DNA from: Nitrosopumilaceae archaeon
GTDB lineage: Archaea > Thermoproteota > Nitrososphaeria > Nitrososphaerales > Nitrosopumilaceae
Reading direction: 5' to 3'
Assembly: GCA_020027255.1 (NCBI GenBank)
Contig: JAHRAP010000105.1
Span: 1-6,124, forward strand
Length of the DNA: 6,124 nucleotides
Position numbers and translations under genes: made by a program
Shown here: in pieces, positions 1-6,021 of the stretch
Layout: each line of letters begins with the position of its first letter
Position numbering within the stretch: position 1 is the stretch's first letter
Notes under the pieces: model-generated
What the model saw: the letters and a program-made list of their open reading frames with translations, nothing else
Databases searched by the model: none
What the model was told of the DNA's origin: nothing

Positions 1-10
1 TTTATTCTTA

Positions 11-19
11 TTTAAATAA
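11..19 (+). promoter_or_regulatory. Putative TATA box for the XPF-like nuclease operon
   Basis: The box TTTAAATAA is centred about 28 nt before the TTG start at 43. That is close to the usual archaeal distance between TATA box and transcription start, so it would give a leaderless or nearly leaderless mRNA. No Shine-Dalgarno-like sequence lies between the box and the start, which fits. The whole region is AT-rich, so chance matches are easy; this is an inference from spacing. Confidence 0.4.
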
Positions 20-42
20 TAACAAAAGAGTTTAATTCTATT

Positions 43-726
43 TTGAATTTGAACGGCTTGAGAATAGTAGCTGACGAACGTGAAAAAAAAAGTGGTGTGC
101 CTGACTTATTGAGATCTGTGGGAATAAATTTGGAAATTAAAACATTATCGATTGGTGACTATATAGTTAAACCTGAAACTGTAGTTGAGAGAAAAAACCT
201 CAAAGATTTTTTGGTATCAATTTTTGATGGTCGTCTATTTAACCAATGCCAAAAATTAAAAGATCATTATCAGTATCCAATAATACTAATTGAAGGTAAT
301 CTATCTGATCTGGGAAAAATCTCAGACAACCCATTTATATTTTATGGTGCCATTTCATCAATACTAATTGATTTTAAAATACCGATAACCAATACACTTG
401 ATATTTATCATACGTCTAAACTACTCATATCTATGTCATCTAAACAAGGTGCAATTCAAGGAAATTTTCTAAAAAAAATTAAAAAATCAACCAATCTAAA
501 AATTCAACAACTTTCTATCTTATGTAGCCTTCCAGGGATTGGCGAAAAAACAGCTGAAAAACTGCTTAACAAGTTTGGCTCTCCCATCGATGTATTAAAT
601 GCGTCTGCTGTCAGCCTATCAAAAATAGATGGATTAAGCCCATTAAGGATAAAAAAAATAAAAAAAATATTAGAAGAACATATGAAATATACTAAACAGC
701 TCACTAAACAAGGAACATTAAATTGA
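43..726 (+). CDS. xpf: XPF/ERCC4-family structure-specific endonuclease (short, helicase-less form)
   Basis: Predicted DNA repair nuclease that cuts branched DNA such as 3' flaps and forks. The ERCC4 domain covers about residues 6-130 and has the family signature: D11-E-R13, G38-D39, then E49-R50-K51 and D55, i.e. GD-X9-ERK-X3-D, the metal-binding active site. A tandem helix-hairpin-helix DNA-binding region follows (LPGIGEKTAEKLL near 163-175 and LSKIDGLSPLRIKKIKKI near 192-209). At 227 residues with no helicase domain it matches the crenarchaeal XPF type rather than the long euryarchaeal Hef. Crenarchaeal XPF works as a dimer with the PCNA clamp; here the C-terminus (KQGTLN) has no complete PCNA-binding motif. 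The start is TTG, and a second TTG two codons later is possible. A run of nine A (83-91) lies early in the gene. The stop overlaps the next start by 4 nt, suggesting one operon and translational coupling. Confidence 0.9.
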   Translation: MNLNGLRIVADEREKKSGVPDLLRSVGINLEIKTLSIGDYIVKPETVVERKNLKDFLVSIFDGRLFNQCQKLKDHYQYPIILIEGNLSDLGKISDNPFIFYGAISSILIDFKIPITNTLDIYHTSKLLISMSSKQGAIQGNFLKKIKKSTNLKIQQLSILCSLPGIGEKTAEKLLNKFGSPIDVLNASAVSLSKIDGLSPLRIKKIKKILEEHMKYTKQLTKQGTLN

Positions 727-1499
727 ATAAAAGTAATGATGTTGATGCATTTGTCACATTAGATTGGTTAAATGATAACCTAGATAATCCTGACGTAGTG
801 ATAGTTGATACACGTGCCAAAAATCTATATACACATAATCATATCATAAATTCAATATCCATTAGTATTGAGCAAGTTATAAAATTGAATGCTAATGGGG
901 CTCATTTAGTTTTGGATGTGCGTGACTTAAATATACTTTTTAGTGAATATGGGATTAATTCAAATAAAATTGTTGTAATCTGTGGTGACTATTTAGACCC
1001 TGCAATGGCTAGAATTGCTTGGACATTACTATATTCTGGACATCAAAAAGTCAAAATTCTAAATGTTGGAATTACAAATCTTGATAAATCACTAACATCT
1101 ACTACAAGTTCTAATTGTGAAATCAAGAAAACTTCATTTGTTGCCAATGTGAATAATAACTTGAGAATAACAACAAACGAATTGAAAAATCAACTTGACA
1201 ATTTTGTCATTTTAGATGCACGTTCAATTAATGAATATATCTATGGTCATTTACCAAAATCTATATCGTCTCCATTTTTAGATGGTATAAAATCCAACTC
1301 ATTTCAAGATAAACAAATTCTGATTAAAATATTCGAAGACAAGAAAATCAGCTCAAATGATGATATAGTATGTTATTGTACTCATGGGCATAGGGCGTCA
1401 AATTTATTTTTACAATTAATGTATGCCGGCTACAATAAAATCAAATTATATGATGGATCTTTTGTTGATTGGATTGGTGAGAAACTTAATACCGAATAA
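723..1499 (+). CDS. Two-domain rhodanese-like sulfurtransferase
   Basis: Predicted cytoplasmic sulfurtransferase of the thiosulfate/3-mercaptopyruvate sulfurtransferase family, which moves sulfane sulfur through a cysteine persulfide. There are two rhodanese domains. The N-terminal one (about 8-120, with DTR at 29-31 and A96-R97-x-x-W100) normally serves a structural role. The C-terminal one (about 147-255) has DAR at 165-167, GHLP at 175-178 and the active-site loop C219-THGH-R224, so C219 is the likely catalytic residue. At 258 residues the length is a little below the usual 270-300. The start is TTG at 723: an in-frame stop at 705-707 leaves no earlier choice, and AGGA at 711-714 sits eight bases upstream as a weak ribosome-binding site. 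The TTGA overlap with the nuclease gene suggests coupled translation. The loop sequence does not tell thiosulfate from mercaptopyruvate as donor. The 3' end overlaps the convergent NOB1 gene by 14 nt. Confidence 0.88.
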   Translation: MNKSNDVDAFVTLDWLNDNLDNPDVVIVDTRAKNLYTHNHIINSISISIEQVIKLNANGAHLVLDVRDLNILFSEYGINSNKIVVICGDYLDPAMARIAWTLLYSGHQKVKILNVGITNLDKSLTSTTSSNCEIKKTSFVANVNNNLRITTNELKNQLDNFVILDARSINEYIYGHLPKSISSPFLDGIKSNSFQDKQILIKIFEDKKISSNDDIVCYCTHGHRASNLFLQLMYAGYNKIKLYDGSFVDWIGEKLNTE

Positions 1500-1962
1500 T
1501 TTTTTTCGTCGTTTTTGTACCGCATATGATACATATCTTATGAGTAGCTAAACTATTACAGCCAAGACAATAATATGAACATTTTCTACCATGTTTTATT
1601 CCTTTTGTCATGATTGATTTTGTATTGATATTTAGGTTATTTGCAACATTGATCATTGCAAAATCATCGGTAATTAACTCTCCATGTAAATTAAGACATA
1701 ATGCAATTGCAGATATGTCTTCATTTGACAATGTGTCAATATCACCTGTTTTTTTGGCAGTTTGAATGACTTTGGTATTGTATGATGGCTTGGGATCCAT
1801 TATTATAATTCTATTAATTTTTACTAGAGTTTGTAATATTGAGTACTTGTTCTGAATGTGTTTGATCTCCTCAAATATTAAAGATGTCGTGTGATAATTA
1901 ACACATGATCTAAATGGAACTCCTGCATAAAATGCACTGGCATCTAACACTTTAAAATCCAA
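1486..1962 (-). CDS. nob1: NOB1-like ribosome maturation endonuclease (PIN domain plus zinc ribbon)
   Basis: Predicted endonuclease that makes the final cut at the 3' end of 16S rRNA during small-subunit assembly, the known role of archaeal and eukaryotic NOB1. The PIN domain occupies about residues 3-120, with acidic residues in family positions: D7 in LDASAFY, E31/E32, D82 in LSNEDISAIAL and D99/D100 in ITDDFAMINVA. A zinc ribbon follows with C132-x2-C135 and C144-x2-C147, and an extra C128 just before it. PIN plus C-terminal zinc ribbon at 158 residues is the archaeal NOB1 architecture and separates it from VapC toxins, which lack the ribbon; no antitoxin gene is adjacent. The start is TTG at 1962-1960; an in-frame TGA at 1971-1969 excludes any earlier start. 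It overlaps the end of the NAD kinase gene by 11 nt, pointing to a shared transcript and coupled translation. The basic tail (TKTTKKIIRY) could contact rRNA, which is inference. Confidence 0.88.
   Translation of the reverse strand: MDFKVLDASAFYAGVPFRSCVNYHTTSLIFEEIKHIQNKYSILQTLVKINRIIIMDPKPSYNTKVIQTAKKTGDIDTLSNEDISAIALCLNLHGELITDDFAMINVANNLNINTKSIMTKGIKHGRKCSYYCLGCNSLATHKICIICGTKTTKKIIRY
1500..1516 (+). terminator. Putative T-tract terminator after the rhodanese gene
   Basis: Directly after the TAA stop are seven T (1500-1506) and, after a short GC break, five more T (1512-1516). Oligo-T tracts on the coding strand are enough for termination in many archaea. These same bases encode the lysine-rich C-terminus of NOB1 on the other strand, so the T-richness may only reflect its AAA codons. 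Confidence 0.35.
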
Positions 1963-2761
1963 GTTTGTTCATTTGTCTTAATCCGCGTTTTTTAAGTCTG
2001 ATGAACACGGCTTGTTTTTTATATTTTTTTATAGTTATAGGCTCTTCAAATCTAGCAGATTTTATAACCTGTGCATCCATGACTATATTGCAATCATGAG
2101 AACAATCTACTTGAATTTTTTTTGCTGGTACTACTATAGACTCTAATCCGTACACAGGAGCTATTGGTGTTATAATTAAAGTATTCAAACTCTCATGTAG
2201 TATTGGTCCACCTAAAGAAAAAGAATGACCTGTAGATCCACTAGGAGTAGCTATTATAACACCATCCATTTTTTGCTTTACAGTGTCATTTTGAAATCTA
2301 ATTGTAAATTCAGATGTTTTGGTAAGATTTTTTCTATTTATGTATATTTCATTAAGTGCAGGAGGAAATTCTTGACCATTGCATTCTGCCACGACTCTCA
2401 ATCTCTTATCTAAAAATACATTTCCGTAAATAATCTGTTTTAATGCTTGATCTATTTGCTCTTTCTTTATTTCTGATAATATTCCTCTGTTACCTCCTAC
2501 ATTTATTGTCAATATTGGGACTTCATTTTGTAATTGTCTAAACACACGTAAAGTAGTACCGTCTCCACCTAATGTTATGATCATATCTAATTTTTTATTT
2601 TGTAACTCGTCTACTGATTCTACTTTTATTGCTTTTTTAATAGATGCTGTAGTATATGCCAATATGCCTAATTTGGTAATTTTTCTGACAATTTTCTCTG
2701 CTACATATTCTGAATCTATTGATCCAACCTTTGTTATTACGCCGATTTTTTTTAATTTCAA
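1952..2761 (-). CDS. nadK: NAD kinase (ATP- or polyphosphate-dependent)
   Basis: Makes NADP+ by phosphorylating NAD+ in the cytoplasm. The family landmarks are in order: GGDGT at 65-69 with catalytic D67, the glycine-rich NVGGNRGIL at 87-95, N138-E139 in the NEIY motif for NAD binding, and the conserved block ATPSGSTGHSFSLGGPIL at 171-188. The block differs from the common bacterial form (TPTGSTAYSLSAGGP), notably with histidine where tyrosine is usual; whether this affects cofactor choice is unknown. At 269 residues it is full length for an archaeal NAD kinase. The start is TTG: the upstream frame reaches a stop at 2788-2786 without any ATG, GTG or TTG. It is the first gene of a two-gene unit with nob1 and is divergent from the ferredoxin gene. 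Confidence 0.93.
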   Translation of the reverse strand: MKLKKIGVITKVGSIDSEYVAEKIVRKITKLGILAYTTASIKKAIKVESVDELQNKKLDMIITLGGDGTTLRVFRQLQNEVPILTINVGGNRGILSEIKKEQIDQALKQIIYGNVFLDKRLRVVAECNGQEFPPALNEIYINRKNLTKTSEFTIRFQNDTVKQKMDGVIIATPSGSTGHSFSLGGPILHESLNTLIITPIAPVYGLESIVVPAKKIQVDCSHDCNIVMDAQVIKSARFEEPITIKKYKKQAVFIRLKKRGLRQMNKLGF

Positions 2762-2782
2762 TATGTTTTTGTAGTTTAATAA

Positions 2783-2790
2783 TATTTAAA
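2783..2790 (-). promoter_or_regulatory. Putative TATA box for the nadK-nob1 unit
   Basis: Read on the minus strand this is TTTAAATA, centred about 26 nt before the TTG start at 2761, as expected for a leaderless archaeal mRNA. It resembles the box before the nuclease gene. It lies in a strongly AT-rich divergent intergenic region, so alternative boxes nearby cannot be excluded. Confidence 0.4.
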
Positions 2791-2840
2791 ATATATAATT
2801 ATTATATATTTATATTAGTGAAGACAAATCGTAGACAAGA

Positions 2841-2849
2841 TTTTTAAGT
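2841..2849 (+). promoter_or_regulatory. Putative TATA box for the ferredoxin fusion gene
   Basis: TTTTTAAGT is centred 26 nt before the ATG at 2871, preceded by purine-rich GACAAGA that could serve as a TFB-recognition element. This spacing is the main reason to favour the 2871 start. A second candidate, the TA-rich stretch near 2802-2814, would start transcription around 2834 and give a short leader of some 35-40 nt. Confidence 0.4.
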
Positions 2850-2870
2850 AATTTGTGCTTTTGTTGTTAT

Positions 2871-3836
2871 ATGTCACTTTTATTGAAAGATAGAGTGTAT
2901 ACAATGGAATCGCCTACTGCAAAACGTGGTGTATATCCTCTACATGGTTATAAACTAGGACTTTATAGACTGCCAATAAAATTACAAGATTTGTCAGAGA
3001 TTAAATCAGTTTTCGATGGCATGAAAAAAACATTTGATATGGATATGTATGCAGATCGTATATATGCCACTCATAGATGGACAGAAGAAAACATATCTGA
3101 AGATAACTCTGCTAAAAGAGAGCAGGTAGAACTGAATGTCACTGTAGAAGTTGTTACTGGCGAAGTAGTCGATCTAATTTATCAAATATTTCCAATCGAA
3201 AAATTTGGAGATCCTCAATGGGTGAAAGATTATCGAAAAAAAGCTGATTCTTATGCTAAAATGATAATAGATACTATATTACGTAATACGATTTTAGCTG
3301 ACAAGTTGATTCAGTCATTTGTAAATACAAACAAAATAACTAATGAACAAGCCATAAAAAAACTTGAAGAAATGACGCCGTTAGCTAAAATAGTACCTAA
3401 TGCAAAACCTAAACCAATACCAAAAACAACTGGAGATAACTTATCAACGACAAATTCAGCTGCAGAAATAATAAGTGTACCAGACGGTGTAAAACCAGGC
3501 CCCATAGATATAGAATATAAGAACCATATGAAGTCATCTGTATCATATACTGTTTCTGCTAATGGTAACAAAATCAAAACATGGGGACGCGTAGGATCTG
3601 ATAATCAAATTATGGGTGTGTGGGGAGAATTCGTATCTGTAGATTTTGATATATGCATTGCAGATGGTGCGTGCATAGACGCATGTCCTGTAAATGTTTA
3701 CGAATGGTTTGATTCTCCAGGAAACATAGCTTCTGAAAAAAAACCTTTGATGTCCAGAGAACCAGATTGTATATTTTGTCTAGCATGCGAAGGTGTATGC
3801 CCTCCACAAGCAATCAAAATATTTGAAAAAAAGTAA
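2871..3836 (+). CDS. Ferredoxin (7Fe, Sulfolobus type) with a long N-terminal domain of unknown function
   Basis: Predicted cytoplasmic electron carrier. From ATG 2871 it has 321 residues. The C-terminal part (about 245-320) is a two-cluster ferredoxin whose sequence is strikingly like Sulfolobus zinc-containing ferredoxin (CIADGACIDACPVNV, then CIFCLACEGVCP). Cysteines are at 262, 268, 272, 300, 303, 306 and 310. By analogy C262, C268 and C310 hold a [3Fe-4S] cluster, with D265 at the vacant fourth position, and C272, C300, C303 and C306 hold a [4Fe-4S] cluster. The Sulfolobus zinc-binding histidines are not seen: where its IHG stands, this protein has VWG (W251). About 150 residues precede the ferredoxin, starting with KRGVYPLHGYKLGLYRLP; I do not recognise this domain. 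A proline/lysine/serine-rich linker (about 176-215) joins the two. The start is uncertain: ATG 2904, just before the KRGVYPLHG block, would give 310 residues, and a TTG at 2853 is open but adds an unlikely MCFCCY start. Confidence 0.85.
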   Translation: MSLLLKDRVYTMESPTAKRGVYPLHGYKLGLYRLPIKLQDLSEIKSVFDGMKKTFDMDMYADRIYATHRWTEENISEDNSAKREQVELNVTVEVVTGEVVDLIYQIFPIEKFGDPQWVKDYRKKADSYAKMIIDTILRNTILADKLIQSFVNTNKITNEQAIKKLEEMTPLAKIVPNAKPKPIPKTTGDNLSTTNSAAEIISVPDGVKPGPIDIEYKNHMKSSVSYTVSANGNKIKTWGRVGSDNQIMGVWGEFVSVDFDICIADGACIDACPVNVYEWFDSPGNIASEKKPLMSREPDCIFCLACEGVCPPQAIKIFEKK

Positions 3837-3860
3837 AATATGTCATACCCAAAATACAAA

Positions 3861-3879
3861 TTTTTGAATTAATATTTTT
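3861..3879 (+). terminator. Possible T-tract terminator after the ferredoxin gene
   Basis: Two T5 tracts (3861-3865 and 3875-3879) lie in the 45-nt gap between the ferredoxin stop and the glycosyltransferase start. They could end the ferredoxin transcript. The gap also has to hold any separate promoter for the next gene; the only box near the right distance, AATACAAAT at about 3853-3861, is weak. Co-transcription of the two genes remains possible. Confidence 0.2.
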
Positions 3880-3881
3880 GC

Positions 3882-5882
3882 ATGGTTAATTATTTTATAC
3901 AATTAATTTTAGATTTTTTCATAATATCTGCAATTTTAATAACTATGTATACATGCAATTTTTATTATCTTTCATATCTTTCTAGCAAGCGTGATGATAA
4001 ACATATTGTGTTAGATCATCACCAACCATCTGTTACAATCCAATTACCGATCTATAATGAAAAATATGTTGCTGTGCGATTAATAACAGCTATTTGCAAA
4101 TTAGATTATCCAAAAGACAAAATATTCATTATGGTTCTTGACGATTCTGACGATGATACGACTATGTTATTAAAACATCTTGTTACTAAATATAAAAAAA
4201 TGGGATTTAATATAATGCATATACGCCGTAATAATAGAATAGGATATAAAGCAGGTGCATTAAAAAACGCAATGCGATTTACCAACACTGAATACATTGC
4301 TATTTTTGATGCTGATTTCATACCGCCAGGTTGGTTTTTAAAAAGAACTATTGCATACTTCTCCAAACCGAATATAGGCTTAATCCAATGCCGGTGGGGC
4401 CATTTGAATGAAAATTATTCGTTGCTAACTAAAGCACAAGCTCTTAGTTTGGATTTCCATTTTTTAATAGAACAAAACGCTAAGAGCTATTCTAATCTTT
4501 TTATGAATTTCAACGGAACTGCTGGAATATGGAGAAAAAGATGTATTGATGATTCAGGCGGTTGGCATACTACTACATTGGTAGAAGATTTAGATCTAAG
4601 CTATAGAGCTCAAATGAAAGGTTGGAAGTGTGTATTCTTGTCAGATATAGTCGTTGATGCTGAACTTCCAGTGCAAATGAATGGCGCTAAAAGGCAGCAA
4701 TTTCGTTGGGCTAAAGGATCTATACAGTGCGCCATTAAATTACTTGGGAATATAATCATTAGAAAGCAAATAAGCATCACAACAAAAATCCAGGCTTTTG
4801 TCCAATTGACTAGGCATATAACATTTCCATTAATTTTGATCCAATTTTTAACTTTGCCTATATTATTAGCATCTGATGTTAATCTATATGTGATAAGTTT
4901 TATGCCTGTAATAACAATAGCCGCATATTTAATGATGGGGCCTGGAGCATATTTAATAGTTATACATAGATTATGGGGGAAAGATTGGAAAAATAAGGCT
5001 TACGTAATGCCATATTTAATTATATACTCTCTCGGAATGTCTATTAATAATACTATTGCTGTTTTTGATGCAATATTTGGTACTAAAAACGAATTTTTAC
5101 GTACGCCGAAATATGGTATAATTAAAAAAACCGACGGATGGAAAAATAAATCATATAATTTACCATTTACGAAAACAACACTGTTAGAAATATTTTTTGC
5201 TATTTATGGCATCATAGGTATTTTGATATCTGTTTTTTCTAATAACCTTGTATTTGTACCAATAATTTTGTTACATGTGATTGGATTTATTTGCATTGCG
5301 TATCTAAGCATAATGCACACAAAATTTAAAACGACTAAATCTTTTTTTAGTACCACCACGAATGGCAATAGACGATCAAAATTGTATTATAAATTGAGTG
5401 TGACTCTAATAACGTTTATAATTTTGTTTGGTGTATATGCAGCATATGTTAGTTATCAAACTCATATATATCCAATAGATGTGTCTCGTGGACTACTGGA
5501 TAGAATTATTGCTTCTTCTGACACCACTTCAATATTAAATGATATAAGTAAAATCAAAAATTATTTGCCACTGCATGATAATCCTGTATGGTTGTTTCCT
5601 ACAGAAAGTACTAATTTCAATAGGATTCAAAAAGATCTAGACAATTTGGTATATACTACCACTAAATTAATTGTAATAAATGACGAAACAGCTTTTAACA
5701 CTGGCATGATCGATATTGATAATAGAGCTCAAATTATTAAAGAAAACCTTGTAGATGTCACTCCATATGTATATGTAAGTATCTCCAACATGTCTTACAG
5801 CATGATATGGATTGCATCGATATTGGGAGTTTTTGCAATACTGAAAAAAAAGAATAAACAACTTCAAACAAATAATATTTAA
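3882..5882 (+). CDS. Membrane-bound family 2 glycosyltransferase, cellulose-synthase-like, with extra C-terminal extracytoplasmic domain
   Basis: Predicted processive glycosyltransferase that builds a polysaccharide from nucleotide sugars in the cytoplasm and passes it through the membrane; the sugar is not predictable. After one N-terminal helix (about 7-33) comes the GT-A domain (about 50-290) with all BcsA/Csl landmarks: D87-D88, D143-A-D145, FNGTAGIWRKR (210-220), V234-E-D-L-D238 and Q272-QF-R-W276. F405-LRTP-K410 resembles the BcsA gating loop FxVTxK. Hydrophobic segments lie near 309-331, 334-361, 374-397, 433-452 and 455-477. No PilZ domain is present. The unusual part is the end: after a basic loop (481-504) a helix (503-524) leads to about 110 polar residues (525-637), then a last helix (638-654) and a lysine-rich tail (KKKNK). 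Charges place the 110 residues outside. I do not recognise that domain. Part of it is duplicated on the opposite strand at the window's right end. The ATG start has no clear ribosome-binding site. Confidence 0.88.
   Translation: MVNYFIQLILDFFIISAILITMYTCNFYYLSYLSSKRDDKHIVLDHHQPSVTIQLPIYNEKYVAVRLITAICKLDYPKDKIFIMVLDDSDDDTTMLLKHLVTKYKKMGFNIMHIRRNNRIGYKAGALKNAMRFTNTEYIAIFDADFIPPGWFLKRTIAYFSKPNIGLIQCRWGHLNENYSLLTKAQALSLDFHFLIEQNAKSYSNLFMNFNGTAGIWRKRCIDDSGGWHTTTLVEDLDLSYRAQMKGWKCVFLSDIVVDAELPVQMNGAKRQQFRWAKGSIQCAIKLLGNIIIRKQISITTKIQAFVQLTRHITFPLILIQFLTLPILLASDVNLYVISFMPVITIAAYLMMGPGAYLIVIHRLWGKDWKNKAYVMPYLIIYSLGMSINNTIAVFDAIFGTKNEFLRTPKYGIIKKTDGWKNKSYNLPFTKTTLLEIFFAIYGIIGILISVFSNNLVFVPIILLHVIGFICIAYLSIMHTKFKTTKSFFSTTTNGNRRSKLYYKLSVTLITFIILFGVYAAYVSYQTHIYPIDVSRGLLDRIIASSDTTSILNDISKIKNYLPLHDNPVWLFPTESTNFNRIQKDLDNLVYTTTKLIVINDETAFNTGMIDIDNRAQIIKENLVDVTPYVYVSISNMSYSMIWIASILGVFAILKKKNKQLQTNNI
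5642..5671 (+). repeat. 30-bp inverted repeat, copy A (inside the glycosyltransferase gene)
   Basis: These 30 bases are identical to the reverse complement of 6095-6124. They encode NLVYTTTKLI, about residues 588-597 of the glycosyltransferase, in the extracytoplasmic domain. Identity stops abruptly at 5672. The match may extend further left, but the other copy runs off the window. Confidence 0.9.
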
Positions 5883-5891
5883 AACAAATTT
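5880..5891 (+). repeat. 12-bp inverted repeat, left arm, starting at the glycosyltransferase stop codon
   Basis: TAAAACAAATTT here is the exact reverse complement of AAATTTGTTTTA at 5977-5988. The arms are separated by 85 nt. They could pair in the 3' untranslated region of the glycosyltransferase mRNA or mark the shared end of two convergent transcripts. In such AT-rich DNA a 12-bp match may be chance. Confidence 0.35.
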
Positions 5892-6021
5892 GATCTATAA
5901 ACAGATACAATATTGATTTGATTATCTAACATGTATGATTGCGTCATATAATTTAATACATCCTAGCATAAAATATAAATTTGTTTTAGTAAAATCTGAT
6001 TAGTTTTTATCCACAGTTTAA
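5892..6021. other. Convergent intergenic region, mostly without recognisable features
   Basis: Between the glycosyltransferase and the minus-strand fragment at the right end lie 139 nt of AT-rich DNA (5883-6021). Besides the 12-bp inverted repeat and a T5 run at 6004-6008, which might help end plus-strand transcription, I see no open frame of useful length, no tRNA, and no C/D-box pair. Confidence 0.5.
5977..5988 (-). repeat. 12-bp inverted repeat, right arm
   Basis: Partner of the arm at 5880-5891. It lies in the convergent intergenic region, 33 nt from the stop of the minus-strand fragment. Confidence 0.35.

Noticed and set aside
83..91. Run of nine A in the nuclease gene as a frameshift or slippage site
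   Set aside because: The frame is intact and the protein reads correctly on both sides; A runs are common in this AT-rich DNA.
690..723. Possible PCNA-binding motif at the C-terminus of the XPF-like nuclease (KQGTLN)
   Set aside because: It has Q and L in roughly fitting positions but lacks the aromatic pair of a PIP box and ends too early.
1486..1962. VapC-type toxin reading of the PIN-domain gene
   Set aside because: The C-terminal zinc ribbon, the length and the absence of an adjacent antitoxin fit NOB1 instead.
2853..2870. Upstream TTG start that would add MCFCCY to the ferredoxin protein
   Set aside because: It places a cysteine cluster outside any known motif, has no promoter or ribosome-binding support, and two ATG codons follow (2871, 2904) nearer the KRGVYPLHG block that looks like the start of the N-terminal domain.
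5883..6021. Possible small RNA (C/D box) or tRNA in the right-hand intergenic region
   Set aside because: A CTGA occurs at 5996-5999 but no matching C box is present on either strand, and no cloverleaf-like sequence is visible.
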